Shown: piece after piece, positions 14,781 to 24,242 of the stretch
Numbering within the stretch: position 1 is the first letter of the stretch
Layout of the letters: each line of letters opens with the position of its first letter
Assembly: GCF_012070565.1 (NCBI RefSeq)
Contig: NZ_JAAQRO010000009.1
Span: 310,001 to 374,000 of the forward strand
DNA from: Anaerosporobacter faecicola
GTDB taxonomy: Bacteria; Bacillota; Clostridia; Lachnospirales; Lachnospiraceae
Reading direction: 5' to 3'
Length of the DNA stretch: 64,000 nucleotides
Notes under the pieces: model-generated
The model's database searches: none
Told to the model about the DNA's origin: nothing
Seen by the model: the letters and a program-made list of their open reading frames with translations, nothing else
Made by a program: the position numbers and the translations under genes

Positions 14781-17414
14781 CTATCTACCAGTAGGATATT
14801 GATTAAATACATCTTCAGTCAACTCATATATCTTTTCTGCATATTTTTTCTGGTTCGTTGTATTGTTAATTTTTGCAAAGTCATCACTATTTGACATAAA
14901 ACCAAGTTCAATCAAAATTGCAGGAACTGTATTTTGTTTAATTACTACATAATTTGCAGTCTTAACTTTACGATTATTAGAACCAAAGACATCTACTATG
15001 CCAGCCTGGAATATAGAGGCTAATTTTGCACTATTTAAGCCATTGTCTTGCGTCTTATTATTAACAGTTGAATAATAAGTTTCAGTACCTTTTGCTGATG
15101 GCGTAGCCGAATTCATATGAAGACTGATAAATAGATCTGCACCTACTTTTTCTGCAAAAGCAGCACGTTCATATAAATCTACAAAATTATCACCGGTTCT
15201 TGTCCAGTAAGCTTTGATACTACTATCTGGATCATTAAAATATTCTTTTGCATACTTATACAAGATATTATAGGTTATGGTCTTTTCTTGTACACTGTTG
15301 TGAATCGTTCCTGGGTCTGAACCACCATGTCCAGCATCAAGAACAACGATCTTATCATAGATATCTTGTGGATTTCCTATCTCAACCTGAATTGCAGAAC
15401 TTCCTTCTGTTAAATTAAATCCTTGCAATGTGAGCGTAGAAATCAGAATTTCTGTGTTTCCACTACTATTCAATGATACGACTACTTTACTTACCATACT
15501 TGAATAGATATTAACGGGATTTTCATTATAGTAACTTACATAATCCCCTGGGATGATAACCTTAAACTGATTTTTTGTATATAGATCCTGCGTTGTTACC
15601 GTTGAGTAATCTACACCACTTGGCAAAGAAATCTTTAGATCTAAAGAAGCATCACTATCTGGATAAACCAAAACATAAGATATTACATTACCTGTTTGTG
15701 AACTATAATAGGTAGCCGTTGTCGCTTTGGATAACGTAATTCTTGTGGAAGTAGCATCTTTCGTTGCTGCAGCAACCCCTTTAATACAGTAGCCATTTTC
15801 AATGGTATTATTTAATGTTCCAATACTGTTGATCGTATAAGGAAGATCAATAAATACATTGGAACTATCGACTGTTGTTGTATTGGTAGCGGGATACCAC
15901 GTTTGGATATTAACAACATCTGTACCATTCGTATAATCAACAGATACATTCTCAATATAGTTATAATAAACCGTAACAATTAAGGTTAATGCATCCTCAG
16001 ATAGTCGAATATCATATTTTGGTTGTTTTACACTCGTTGTCAGTACAATTTTACTACTTTGTGAAGTTTCATTGTATGTCATGGTTGTACTTTCAATAAT
16101 ACTATTTGAATACGTATACGTAGAATTTGTAACGGTAGAACGTTCCACGTCAAGTACTAACGCATTATCTGTTGTATAATAAGAATGAACTTTACTAAAT
16201 GTAGAGTATGCTTTAAGATAAAATACTTCACGGTCAGAATATGTTACAGTATCTTTTGAAAAGTCACCTAATACAGCTGTCGTTGAATAATTTGAATTAA
16301 TCTCCGTCTGTAACTTTGTATTTTGAATATTTGTGATCGTATCCTTATAAGTATCGGAAACTCCATAGGTAGAATATTGCTTGTCTTCTACTGGAACATC
16401 TGGTTCTGTTACCTCTACTTTTTTTGTTAAGATTGAAGTATTGCTAGAACTATCCCAAGCAAAATCATAACCAAGATAACCAGCTACTGTACTGATTGGA
16501 ACCATAATATAGGTAGTTCCATTTGCTTTATTCTTGATTTTCATTGGTGCATGTGGTAAAGTTTTTGCTTTACCATTCACTGTTGCAGTTTTACTATCTA
16601 ATGTCATTACGACTGTTACATCATCTTTCACAAGTGTAACGGTTTTATCAGAAGAGTCATACGTATAATCTGCATCTATTGAGGAGGATGCAAATACTTT
16701 TTTTGCTTGAACCATTGTTGTAGATTGATGCAAAATACTAGGTAAGGAAGTTACACTAACATTTTTCCCATCCACTTTAACTTTTCCTTGGATTCCACGA
16801 TATGTGAACCATTTTTTTTGGCTAAAATCGTAAAGATTCAGTGGCTTTGTCTTAGAGCTTGTAAGTGTGGCAATTGCTTTACTACTGTTATAGCTGTAAG
16901 TATAGCCAAATGCTTCTGCAACAAATCTGGCTGGAACGAGGATCTTAGTAACTCCTGTTGATTTATAAGTTACTTTTCTTGGAGCCTGTGAAACAGTTTG
17001 TTTTTCTCCATCTACATATACTGTTGTACTCCCAAGAGTAAACTTGATTGTCGTATAATCTTTCTTTAGTGTAAGTGTCCCTTTACTGGAAGAATAGGTT
17101 GCTGTTACTCCAATACCTGAATTAACAAAAGCATCCTTATAAGAAATTAGAGAAGTCGATCCTATGATGATTCCTGGATAATTCTTTTTACTAACCTGTT
17201 TTCCGTCAATCTTATATACAACTTGTTTTCCTGTATACGTTACATCTTTCCCGTCGTACTTTAACTTTAAAGATGTTGCCGCTTTCACAGAAAGGATTGG
17301 TGTCAGGATTAGTAATACTGTCAATAAAAACATATACACTACTTTGGTATGTTTCCATTGACGTTCTTCACCATGTAAAATTGGGCATTTTCTTTTTGTT
17401 TCTAGTTGTCTCAT
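14781..17414 (-). CDS. N-acetylmuramoyl-L-alanine amidase with copper-amine-oxidase-like and AMIN-type domains
   Basis: 877 residues. After an N-terminal hydrophobic export segment (about 27-46) come two copper-amine-oxidase-N-like domains (about 50-185 and 195-340; each has the VPARFVAEAFGYTY or VPISTVAGYLGYDF signature), a long beta-rich Thr/Ser region resembling AMIN wall-targeting domains (about 360-690), then Amidase_3 (about 700-870) with LDAGHGGSDPG, the second Zn-binding His in FISLHMNS and the catalytic Glu in ILIELGFMS. It cleaves the amide between MurNAc and the stem peptide outside the cell. It is first in a two-gene operon with the GHL10 hydrolase. AAAGGTGAG precedes the ATG. Confidence 0.9.
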   Translation of the reverse strand: MRQLETKRKCPILHGEERQWKHTKVVYMFLLTVLLILTPILSVKAATSLKLKYDGKDVTYTGKQVVYKIDGKQVSKKNYPGIIIGSTSLISYKDAFVNSGIGVTATYSSSKGTLTLKKDYTTIKFTLGSTTVYVDGEKQTVSQAPRKVTYKSTGVTKILVPARFVAEAFGYTYSYNSSKAIATLTSSKTKPLNLYDFSQKKWFTYRGIQGKVKVDGKNVSVTSLPSILHQSTTMVQAKKVFASSSIDADYTYDSSDKTVTLVKDDVTVVMTLDSKTATVNGKAKTLPHAPMKIKNKANGTTYIMVPISTVAGYLGYDFAWDSSSNTSILTKKVEVTEPDVPVEDKQYSTYGVSDTYKDTITNIQNTKLQTEINSNYSTTAVLGDFSKDTVTYSDREVFYLKAYSTFSKVHSYYTTDNALVLDVERSTVTNSTYTYSNSIIESTTMTYNETSQSSKIVLTTSVKQPKYDIRLSEDALTLIVTVYYNYIENVSVDYTNGTDVVNIQTWYPATNTTTVDSSNVFIDLPYTINSIGTLNNTIENGYCIKGVAAATKDATSTRITLSKATTATYYSSQTGNVISYVLVYPDSDASLDLKISLPSGVDYSTVTTQDLYTKNQFKVIIPGDYVSYYNENPVNIYSSMVSKVVVSLNSSGNTEILISTLTLQGFNLTEGSSAIQVEIGNPQDIYDKIVVLDAGHGGSDPGTIHNSVQEKTITYNILYKYAKEYFNDPDSSIKAYWTRTGDNFVDLYERAAFAEKVGADLFISLHMNSATPSAKGTETYYSTVNNKTQDNGLNSAKLASIFQAGIVDVFGSNNRKVKTANYVVIKQNTVPAILIELGFMSNSDDFAKINNTTNQKKYAEKIYELTEDVFNQYPTGR

Positions 17415-17463
17415 TTTCTCACCTTTCTCATTTTTTGTAACTCTATTATGTTAGGTATTTCAT

Positions 17464-17487
17464 CATAATTAGTTATTCCTAATTATG
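17464..17487. promoter_or_regulatory. dyad CATAATTAG-N6-CTAATTATG in the divergent amidase/ttcA region
   Basis: Perfect 9-bp arms between two divergent genes, about 50 bp upstream of the amidase start. It could be an operator shared by the divergent pair; it is very AT-rich, so chance is possible. Confidence 0.35.
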
Positions 17488-17683
17488 TCATGTAAATATA
17501 TACTATATTATTTACATTTAACCACCCAAACCAATATTTATAGTATAATACTAGGGTTCAAAAGTGTTAGAATTGTGTCAAATATTGATTTTATTTGTGT
17601 TATTTATTATAATAACGGTAGTTTATTTGTATGATTTTTTGTCGAGCCTGTACTCAACACAAATCAACAGAAAGGTTATGATT

Positions 17684-18415
17684 ATGAAATTACAACAATT
17701 AATGAGTTTTACAAGAAAAGCAGTTGATGATTATGAGATGATTCAAGAAGGGGATCGAATCGCAATTGGAATATCTGGTGGAAAAGACAGTTTAACGATG
17801 CTTTATGCACTAGCAGGATTAAGACGCTTTTATCCTAAGAAATTTGAGATTGAGGCGATCTCAGTCAATCTTGGTTTTGATGGAATGGATTTAAGTCCAA
17901 TTGTTGCTCTTTGTAAAGAATTAGATGTGCCTTATACCATTGTTGATACAGAAATCGCTGATGTTGTATTCAAGGAAAGAAAAGAAAAAAATCCGTGTTC
18001 CCTTTGCGCTAAAATGAGAAAAGGCGCTTTTAATGATATGGCAAAGGAAAAGAACTGCAATAAAATTGCTTATGCTCACCATATGGATGATATTATAGAA
18101 ACGATGTTTCTTTCATTACTCTATGAAGGTCGTTTCCATTCCTTCTCACCAGTAACATATCTTGATCGAATGAATTTAACGGTGATTCGTCCTTTAATGT
18201 ATGTAAAAGAAATGGATGTGAAAGGTTTTCGTAATTTGTATAACCTTCCCGTTCAAAAAAATCCATGCCCTGCAGATGGATATACCCGTCGAGAATATGC
18301 GAAAAACCTTGTAAAAAAGCTAAATCAAGAAAATCCCGGAGCGAAAGATCGAATCTTCCGTGCAATTTTAAATGGAAATATCCCAGGATGGCCAAAACGT
18401 AAAGATCAAGAATAA
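17684..18415 (+). CDS. TtcA-family tRNA 2-thiocytidine synthetase-like protein
   Basis: 243 residues from the ATG at 17684, chosen because AAAGG lies 8 nt upstream; a longer frame exists but its first 40 codons are a hydrophobic artefact. The PP-loop SGGKDS (31-36) binds ATP, and Cys105 and Cys108 (NPCSLC) with a third Cys in KNPCPADG fit the Fe-S ligands of TtcA, which thiolates C32 of some tRNAs. AHHMDDIIET matches the conserved region that follows. It is monocistronic on the plus strand, divergent from the amidase operon. The exact tRNA and position modified cannot be read from the sequence. Confidence 0.85.
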   Translation: MKLQQLMSFTRKAVDDYEMIQEGDRIAIGISGGKDSLTMLYALAGLRRFYPKKFEIEAISVNLGFDGMDLSPIVALCKELDVPYTIVDTEIADVVFKERKEKNPCSLCAKMRKGAFNDMAKEKNCNKIAYAHHMDDIIETMFLSLLYEGRFHSFSPVTYLDRMNLTVIRPLMYVKEMDVKGFRNLYNLPVQKNPCPADGYTRREYAKNLVKKLNQENPGAKDRIFRAILNGNIPGWPKRKDQE

Positions 18416-18427
18416 AGAAGCTGATAT

Positions 18428-18461
18428 AGCAGGAAATCCAACTTGGGGCGGACTTCCTGCT
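18428..18461 (+). terminator. hairpin after ttcA-like gene
   Basis: Arms AGCAGGAA-TCC and GGA-TTCCTGCT with one mismatch, 12 bp past the stop. There is no strong U-tract, so it may slow rather than end transcription. Confidence 0.4.
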
Positions 18462-18479
18462 CTTCCTCAATCTATGTGG

Positions 18480-18836
18480 TTATTTTATTGGGGAGCAATA
18501 ATAAGGCACGATTAGATATTGTCCTTCATGAATTACATCCGAAGTTAAGGCATTGCATTCCATGATTTCGTCAATGTAATCTTCTATGCTACGATAATGA
18601 CTGGTTATATTCTCTTCTGCTATCCCCCACAATGTATCACCTTTTACAATCTGAATGCTTTTCACGTACTTTTCACTTCTAGAATCCGATGCACTTGCAA
18701 TGGAATGATCTGTTAGAAATCCAATTAATGCACACACTAAGACTACTACTGTTAGTACACTTATGATCGCTGTGTTACGATTCATCTCTTTCTTATATCC
18801 AAACATAGTAAAACATATCTTCGTCGTTTTTTTCAT
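18480..18836 (-). CDS. LysM-domain membrane protein, YneA-like SOS division inhibitor
   Basis: 118 residues: basic N-terminus, one transmembrane helix (about 22-44), and a LysM domain from VKSIQIVKGDTLWGIAEE to GQYLIVPYY. This is the build of Bacillus YneA, which delays cell division during the SOS response. The case is strengthened by position: the gene is divergent from lexA, as yneA is in Bacillus, and three LexA boxes lie between. Homologues differ strongly in sequence, so the call rests on architecture, size and context. The alternative is a generic LysM wall-binding protein. Confidence 0.75.
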   Translation of the reverse strand: MKKTTKICFTMFGYKKEMNRNTAIISVLTVVVLVCALIGFLTDHSIASASDSRSEKYVKSIQIVKGDTLWGIAEENITSHYRSIEDYIDEIMECNALTSDVIHEGQYLIVPYYCSPIK

Positions 18837-18988
18837 AAATAAACCTCCATATTTTCTGTTGTATTATCATTCTTATTAAAATTCATTGCCATTCCTCTTA
18901 TCTTACTCATTCAACAGATTCACTCTTATGTACCATTAAAATGTTTTCAATTGAAGTGGATAAGTTTTCTTATCGAAAATGCTGTCTT

Positions 18989-19114
18989 ATTATAAGTCGA
19001 ACATATGTACTGCCTTCTTTTTCTATATCATATCGAACATTCGTTCTTTTGTCAATAGATTTTTACGATATCACGAACATTTGTTTTGCATTTTCTATTC
19101 ACACATGGTATAAT
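18989..19114. promoter_or_regulatory. three LexA (SOS) boxes and divergent lexA / yneA promoters
   Basis: CGAACATATGTACT (18998-19011), CGAACATTCGTTCT (19034-19047) and CGAACATTTGTTTT (19074-19087) match the Gram-positive SOS consensus CGAACRNRYGTTYC with zero to two or three changes. The third overlaps the lexA -35 (TTGCAT, 19086-19091), which is 17 bp from an extended -10 TGGTATAAT (19106-19114). The first lies just upstream of a minus-strand TATAAT (18994-18989) serving the yneA-like gene. Confidence 0.88.
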
Positions 19115-19206
19115 AGCAACAGAAGAAAGATATTACTTATGTTAGTCGTGGTATATATAGTAACCAGGTGCATAGATAGAATATAAGGAATTGGAGGAAT
19201 TCGTCC

Positions 19207-19824
19207 ATGAGCTATGGAAAAATCAGTACAAAACAAAAAGAGATCTTGGAATACATAAAAGCACAGATCATCAGCAAGGGATATCCACCTGCAGTACGTG
19301 AGATCTGTGAAGCAGTTAAGTTAAAATCCACTTCAAGTGTTCATTCCCATCTTGAGACATTAGAGAAGAATGGATATATCCGAAGAGATCCAACGAAACC
19401 ACGTGCAATTGAAATCGTTGATGATGGTTTTAATCTATCCAGAAGAGAACTTGTTAACGTTCCAATCGTTGGTGTTGTTACTGCTGGTCAACCGATCCTT
19501 GCAGTAGAGAATATAGAAGGATATTTCCCAATGCCAGCAGAAGATATGCCGAATGCAGAGACCTTTATGCTTAAAGTTAAAGGGGAAAGTATGATCAATG
19601 CCGGTATATTTAGTGGTGATAAGATTCTTGTTGAAAAAGTTTCAACTGCAGACAATGGTGACATTGTAGTCGCCTTGATCGACGATTCTGTAACAGTGAA
19701 AACATTCTATAAAGAACATGGACATTTTCGTTTACAACCTGAAAATAATACGATGGACCCTATCATAGTTGATGACGTTAGTATCTTAGGTAAGGTCATC
19801 GGATTATTCCGTCGCCTTCACTAG
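19207..19824 (+). CDS. lexA: LexA repressor
   Basis: 205 residues, the usual length. The N-terminal winged helix-turn-helix (1-70) contains the recognition segment around [14 protein letters not shown]. Self-cleavage occurs at Ala93-Gly94 (VTAGQP), with catalytic Ser128 (GESMI) and Lys165 (VTVKTF) in the peptidase domain. It represses SOS genes until RecA filaments trigger cleavage. GGAGG lies upstream of the ATG, and a LexA box overlaps its own promoter, giving autoregulation. A near-perfect terminator follows 7 bp after the stop. Confidence 0.97.
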   Translation: MSYGKISTKQKEILEYIKAQIISKGYPPAVREICEAVKLKSTSSVHSHLETLEKNGYIRRDPTKPRAIEIVDDGFNLSRRELVNVPIVGVVTAGQPILAVENIEGYFPMPAEDMPNAETFMLKVKGESMINAGIFSGDKILVEKVSTADNGDIVVALIDDSVTVKTFYKEHGHFRLQPENNTMDPIIVDDVSILGKVIGLFRRLH

Positions 19825-19831
19825 TGATATT

Positions 19832-19886
19832 AAATGAGCGCAATAAGTTTCATTACAATTAACGAAACTTATTGCGCTCATTTTTT
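19832..19886 (+). terminator. lexA terminator
   Basis: Perfect 20-bp arms (19832-19851 and 19864-19883), a 12-nt loop, and a T6 tract. Confidence 0.9.
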
Positions 19887-19949
19887 GTATCTTTTTCTTC
19901 AATTTCAGTATAGGTATCAGTATAGCTATATGTAATGATTCTACCTTTT

Positions 19950-19974
19950 GTGCGCGTGCGCATCCCCCGGAGCG
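19950..19974 (+). repeat. dispersed GC-core repeat, copy 3 (partial)
   Basis: GTGCGCGTGCGCATCCCCCGG and the following AGCG match the core of copy 2 (61782-61806) at 23 of 25 positions. Downstream, TCCTATTATA followed by an A-run (about 19990-20006) matches the right half of the copy 1 hairpin, and a terminator follows. The left hairpin arm and the GAGCACAG block are missing. Confidence 0.65.
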
Positions 19975-20006
19975 CTTTTGCCACCCAAATCCTATTATAG
20001 AAAAAA

Positions 20007-20061
20007 GCTCTACAGTAGACATGATGTAATCCATTGCATTACAACTGCTTACTATAGAGCT
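20007..20061 (-). terminator. terminator of the obg-rsfS gene block
   Basis: Outer arms AGCTCTATAGTA and TACTGTAGAGCT, inner GTAAT/ATTAC, then TTTTTTCT on the minus strand, about 50 bp past the rsfS stop. Confidence 0.8.
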
Positions 20062-20112
20062 ATATATTCAAAAAGCTTAGTTTAACAATTTCACTTTATG
20101 CAGGCAATTGTT

Positions 20113-20466
20113 TTATTGAAGATCTTCAATGGAGCAAGTTTTTCCATCTCTCCAGATTCTTTCTAGATCATAGAATAAACGATCTTCTTTGGAGAAAATA
20201 TGAATGACAATATCGCCGTAATCCATTAAAATCCAGTTCGAAGAACGAATTCCTTCAATTCTTTGTGGTTCGAAACCTTCTTTTGATAATGCTTCTTCTA
20301 CACCATCAACTAGTGCTTGTACCTGTGAAGTGTTCGTACCATTTGCGATGATGAAATAATCAGCAATCGTAGAGATTTCTCCTATTTCAATAATGCGAAT
20401 ATCTTCTGCTTTTTTATCTTCCATTGCATTGTATGCAATCTGAGCCATTTTCTTTGATGAATCCAT
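20113..20466 (-). CDS. rsfS: ribosomal silencing factor RsfS
   Basis: 117 residues spanning the whole family: SKKMAQIAYNAMEDKKAEDI at the start, ADYFIIANGTNTSQVQALVD in the centre, and the hallmark SNWILMDYGDIVIHIFSKEDR followed by FYDLERIW. RsfS binds L14 and keeps the large subunit from joining the small one when nutrients are short. It is the last gene of the nadD-yqeK-rsfS segment, 17 bp after yqeK, the order found in Bacillus and most Clostridia, and is followed by a strong terminator. Confidence 0.95.
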   Translation of the reverse strand: MDSSKKMAQIAYNAMEDKKAEDIRIIEIGEISTIADYFIIANGTNTSQVQALVDGVEEALSKEGFEPQRIEGIRSSNWILMDYGDIVIHIFSKEDRLFYDLERIWRDGKTCSIEDLQ

Positions 20467-20483
20467 ACGTTGTACCGCCTTTC

Positions 20484-21074
20484 TTAATCCTTAAGCTGTG
20501 CACCGACAAGCTCCTTATAATAGTTATATGCAGTATAAGTCGTATTGTCAATGGTTTGCTCATTCGATTTTAAGTAATTTAATGTATTGTGTAATGTAGT
20601 ATAAACCGCAAGATCTAGATCCTCAAATGCAAGTTTGCGAATCTCTACCAGTCCTGGAATTAACTTCCTAGACGGTTCTATATAATCAGATAGAAACACG
20701 ATCTTTTCAAGAATCGTCATTTTCGGTTTTCCTGTTGTATGATAAGCAATAGCAGAAAGGATTTCCTCATCTGTTACATGATATTTTGTTTTCGCATAAT
20801 ATGCACCTAATTTTCCATGTAAAAGATATGGTTGCTCTCTTTCCACCTTTGTAATCGGAATCTGATGTTTTTCACAACGTCTGATCTGCTCGTCTTCGTC
20901 ATAATTTTTAGCTGCATCATGTAAAATCCCAGCCACTTGTGCACTCATAAGATTACAATCATAACGCATAGCCAAGGCAGCACATGTATATTGTACTCCA
21001 AGGGAATGTAGATATCGCTTTGGTTTCAGGATCTCACGCATTTTTTCTTGTAATTCTAACAAATCATATTCCAT
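20484..21074 (-). CDS. yqeK: YqeK-type HD phosphohydrolase (symmetrical Ap4A hydrolase)
   Basis: 196 residues with an HD domain: His23 (YLHSLGV), the His52-Asp53 pair in GILHDAAKNYD, and later metal ligands in LLHGKLGAYYA and AIAYHTTG. Bacillus YqeK splits diadenosine tetraphosphate symmetrically into two ADP, an alarmone turnover step. It lies between nadD and rsfS, which is the standard order. The SDYIEPSRK motif downstream of the HD core is also typical of the family. Family assignment is strong; the activity is by homology. Confidence 0.93.
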   Translation of the reverse strand: MEYDLLELQEKMREILKPKRYLHSLGVQYTCAALAMRYDCNLMSAQVAGILHDAAKNYDEDEQIRRCEKHQIPITKVEREQPYLLHGKLGAYYAKTKYHVTDEEILSAIAYHTTGKPKMTILEKIVFLSDYIEPSRKLIPGLVEIRKLAFEDLDLAVYTTLHNTLNYLKSNEQTIDNTTYTAYNYYKELVGAQLKD

Positions 21075-21155
21075 ATAAATCCATGCCCTTTCATAAATCT
21101 CACGAATCGAACAGGTATATAAAGGAGGCTATTATTAACCTTTTTCTATCTTACA

Positions 21156-21764
21156 TCATCGATAAATGTTATTGTCTTTAATATAGGCTGCAACTTTTGG
21201 CATAACATAGTATTGAATATTTTTTCCTTCTTGTGAACGTTTTCTAATATCACTCGATGATATGTCGATATTTGGAGCATTTAATAGAGCAATTGAACCT
21301 TGAAATCGATCTGTTAAGAAACGAATCTGCGCTTGCATCTGTTCGATTGTTTTATGGTCTCGAATGGCAGCAACTAATTTACAATGGCTAAAGATTACCT
21401 CCGGTTCCTTCCATTGATCAATATAAAACAAAGAATCTGCTCCAATGATAAAATAATATTCCTCTTCAGGATATCGTTTCGTTAATTGAGTTAATGTATC
21501 AGCTGTATAAGTCATACCCTCCCGCTCCATCTCAAAGGTGGACAAAGCAAATGCAGGGTTATCTGCAATTGCAAGTTGTATCATCTTGGCACGGATTTGT
21601 TCATCAAGTATGTGTTCTTGTTGTTTATGGGGTGGATTTTTTGAGGGCATAAAAAGTACTTGATCCAATTGGAATTGTTCCAGTGCAGTTTGTCCTAAAA
21701 TGAGATGCCCGATATGAATAGGATTAAAGGTTCCACCCAGGATACCAATCTTCTTTTTCTCCAT
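21156..21764 (-). CDS. nadD: nicotinate-nucleotide adenylyltransferase
   Basis: 202 residues of the nucleotidyltransferase superfamily. GGTFNPIHIGHL at residues 10-21 carries the HxGH catalytic site, and the C-terminal ISSSDIRKR is the ISSTxIR ATP-binding motif. Between them lie MPSKNPPHK and FIIGADSL, specific to NadD. It converts nicotinate mononucleotide to the deamido-NAD dinucleotide, an essential step in NAD synthesis. It sits between yhbY and yqeK as in Bacillus. Confidence 0.96.
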   Translation of the reverse strand: MEKKKIGILGGTFNPIHIGHLILGQTALEQFQLDQVLFMPSKNPPHKQQEHILDEQIRAKMIQLAIADNPAFALSTFEMEREGMTYTADTLTQLTKRYPEEEYYFIIGADSLFYIDQWKEPEVIFSHCKLVAAIRDHKTIEQMQAQIRFLTDRFQGSIALLNAPNIDISSSDIRKRSQEGKNIQYYVMPKVAAYIKDNNIYR

Positions 21765-21787
21765 ACAAACTCCAATCTGCGAAACAA

Positions 21788-22093
21788 TTACTTCTGTTTT
21801 TTCGCTTTTGGTAATTCAATCTTTTTCTTATCTTTCGATTCTCTATATAAAACGATCTTCTTTCCAATTACTTGAACTACTTCAGAATTCGTTCTTTCTG
21901 CGAGAATCTGTGCAATTTCTCTAGGATCATCCATACAGTTTTTTAGTACAGATATTTTAATCAATTCTCTTGCTTCTAAAGCTTCACTAATTCCAGTAGT
22001 GAATTCTGGTGTAATGCTTGCTTTTCCTACTTGATATATAGGATCCATTACCATTGCTAAACTTTTTAAATATGCTCTTTGTTTGGTAGTCAT
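21788..22093 (-). CDS. yhbY: YhbY family ribosome-associated RNA-binding protein
   Basis: 101 residues containing a CRM/KH-like fold: TKQRAYLKSLAMVMDPIYQVGKA at the start, a GxxG-like loop in the middle, VVQVIGKKIVLYRES near the end, then a lysine-rich tail. YhbY binds pre-50S particles and helps assemble the large subunit. It follows obg and precedes nadD, with 23 bp to the latter, the conserved Firmicutes order. Confidence 0.93.
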   Translation of the reverse strand: MTTKQRAYLKSLAMVMDPIYQVGKASITPEFTTGISEALEARELIKISVLKNCMDDPREIAQILAERTNSEVVQVIGKKIVLYRESKDKKKIELPKAKKQK

Positions 22094-22322
22094 ACTCTAT
22101 CCTTTCTTTTCTCAAAATTCATTTTGCAAGGGTCCGCGCACAAAAAAGAATACCCTTCTTTGCACTATCCTTACTTTACATATAAACGTAGAGTAAACAT
22201 GCCCTTATTATAATTAAACAACGTGAAATATAAATACGCTAAGAATAAAAAGCTTTTTTCACTCTTAGAATTCTTGAGAGTACGTCTTAAAACACAACAT
22301 ACTGGCTCAAAATGGGTACCAT

Positions 22323-23609
22323 TTATTTATAATAATCAAAGGACAGTCCATACATATGAACAGTATCCCCTTCTTCGATTCCAAGGTCTTCTAGTTGTTC
22401 CAAAATTCCATTGTCTTTTAAGAATTTCTGGAAGAACGCGAATCCTTTTTCTGAGTCTAAATTGGTATATCCAAGCATTCGTTCAATACGAGGTCCTTCT
22501 ACTGCAAATTCGTGTTCATCTACTTTTTCTACAGTAAATGGTTCATTGGAATAATTCATTTGTTCAGGGAAATATTCTCGTTCGAATATGATTGGTTCTG
22601 CACTGATTTGGTTTAATTGTTGTTTCACATAATAGAGAAGTTCTTTCACTCCTTTACCCGATACTGCGGAGATTGGAAATACTTTAATTCCCTTAGGCTC
22701 AAATTCTTCTCTCATTAAAGTAAGTGTTGTTTCTTCATCATCTCCGTAGAAAACATCAATTTTATTCGCTGCAATCACCTGTGGTTTATTTAATAGTTCC
22801 GGGTTGTATGCTTCCAGTTCTGAATTGATCTTCTTAATATCTTCAATTGGGTCACGACCTTCTACACTAGCTGCATCAACCATATGGATAATGACTTTCG
22901 TACGTTCAATATGCTTTAAGAACTCATGACCAAGTCCAATTCCTTCAGAAGCACCCTCGATTAAACCAGGAATGTCAGCGATAACAAAACCATCTGTTCC
23001 TTCTAGATCAACAACTCCTAAGTTTGGATTTAATGTTGTAAAGTGATAATTTGCAATCTTTGGCTTTGCATTGGTTACACGAGATAAAAAAGTGGATTTC
23101 CCTACGTTTGGGAAACCTACAAGACCTACATCAGCAATTACCTTTAACTCTAATGTAACATTCATCTCAATTCCAGGACGACCTGGTTGTGCATACTTAG
23201 GTACCTGCATCGTAGGTGTGGCATAATGTTGGTTACCCTTTCCACCATTACCACCTTTAAGAATGACTTCACGACGATTTTCGTGAGACATATCTGTAAT
23301 AACTTTACCGGTTTCTGCATCTTTTACAATTGTTCCTTCTGGAACTTTTACAACAAGATCTTCCCCATCTGCTCCATGACAACGTTTTTTACTACCTGGT
23401 TGACCATCTCCTGCACAGTATTTACGAATGTGTCGGAAATCGTTCAAGGTATTAATTCCATCATCAACTTCAAAAATTAAGTCCCCACCACGACCACCAT
23501 CACCGCCGTCTGGTCCACCAGCTGCCACAAATAGTTCTCTTCGAAAACTAACATGACCATCGCCGCCTTTACCTGAACGGATATATATTTTTGCGCTATC
23601 TGCAAACAT
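22323..23609 (-). CDS. obg: GTPase Obg (CgtA)
   Basis: 428 residues with all three domains. The N-terminal Obg fold (1-158) shows the glycine-rich GGDGGRGG and GGKGGKGNQHY stretches. The G domain (159-330) has GFPNVGKSTF, the DIPGLIEGA switch, NKID and an SAVSGKG G5. The C-terminal OCT domain (350-428) is typical of Gram-positives. It is an essential GTPase in 50S assembly and the stress response. AAGGAATAAGG lies upstream of the ATG. The gene is part of the rplU-prp-rpmA-obg block. Confidence 0.97.
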   Translation of the reverse strand: MFADSAKIYIRSGKGGDGHVSFRRELFVAAGGPDGGDGGRGGDLIFEVDDGINTLNDFRHIRKYCAGDGQPGSKKRCHGADGEDLVVKVPEGTIVKDAETGKVITDMSHENRREVILKGGNGGKGNQHYATPTMQVPKYAQPGRPGIEMNVTLELKVIADVGLVGFPNVGKSTFLSRVTNAKPKIANYHFTTLNPNLGVVDLEGTDGFVIADIPGLIEGASEGIGLGHEFLKHIERTKVIIHMVDAASVEGRDPIEDIKKINSELEAYNPELLNKPQVIAANKIDVFYGDDEETTLTLMREEFEPKGIKVFPISAVSGKGVKELLYYVKQQLNQISAEPIIFEREYFPEQMNYSNEPFTVEKVDEHEFAVEGPRIERMLGYTNLDSEKGFAFFQKFLKDNGILEQLEDLGIEEGDTVHMYGLSFDYYK

Positions 23610-23826
23610 AAAGTATACCTTATTCCTTTCTATGGTATTCTATATATAAATAAGCGAAACACAAATTATGCCATCTTCAAAATGTAGCAATAATCTGGCT
23701 CAAAACCTATAATTCCATCTCTTTATTATTTTATCACAATTCTTGTATTCATAATCATTGACTGTGTAAAAACTTCATAGTAATACATACACTTACTCGA
23801 AATCGAGGAAGTATTTTCATTTAATA

Positions 23827-23863
23827 AAGCCCCATTCTATGATGTAATCAAGAAATGGGGCTT
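23827..23863 (-). terminator. terminator after rpmA
   Basis: Perfect arms AAGCCCCATT and AATGGGGCTT around a 17-nt loop, followed by TTATT on the minus strand. It partly separates rplU-prp-rpmA from obg. Confidence 0.7.
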
Positions 23864-23880
23864 CATCTACATATATTACA

Positions 23881-24168
23881 TTATTTAGCTTCTACAGGGT
23901 ATACACTAGCTTGTTTCTTGTCTCTACCCTTTCTTTCAAATCTAAGAACACCGTCTACTAAAGCAAATAAAGTATCATCTCCACCACGGCCTACGTTTAC
24001 GCCTGGATGAATTTTAGTACCACGTTGTCTATAAAGAATATTTCCAGCTAATACAAACTGTCCGTCAGCTCTTTTAGCACCTAATCTCTTAGATTCGGAA
24101 TCTCTACCGTTCTTAGTAGAACCAACACCCTTTTTATGAGCGAATAACTGAAGGTTCATCTTTAACAT
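23881..24168 (-). CDS. rpmA: 50S ribosomal protein L27 with cleavable N-terminus
   Basis: 95 residues from the ATG at 24168, chosen because AAGGAGGTG lies just upstream; a longer in-frame extension lacks any site. The N-terminus [14 protein letters not shown] is the Firmicutes extension cut by the Prp protease near the LFA-H junction to expose the mature end that reaches the peptidyl transferase centre. The rest ([17 protein letters not shown] and on) is standard L27. The Prp gene lies between rplU and rpmA, as expected. Confidence 0.97.
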   Translation of the reverse strand: MLKMNLQLFAHKKGVGSTKNGRDSESKRLGAKRADGQFVLAGNILYRQRGTKIHPGVNVGRGGDDTLFALVDGVLRFERKGRDKKQASVYPVEAK

Positions 24169-24242
24169 AGTCTTACACCTCCTTGAATCGTGTATATAAA
24201 TCATATGTGTTATTTCATAAAATGAAATAGTATCTCCAAGAG

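Noticed and set aside
17564-17683. Hydrophobic 40-codon extension of the TtcA-like gene
   Set aside because: No ribosome site at 17564; AAAGG sits correctly before the ATG at 17684, and the extension is unlike TtcA.
19804-20034. 76-codon minus-strand frame after lexA
   Set aside because: It is the complement of the lexA terminator and repeat copy 3; no start site support.
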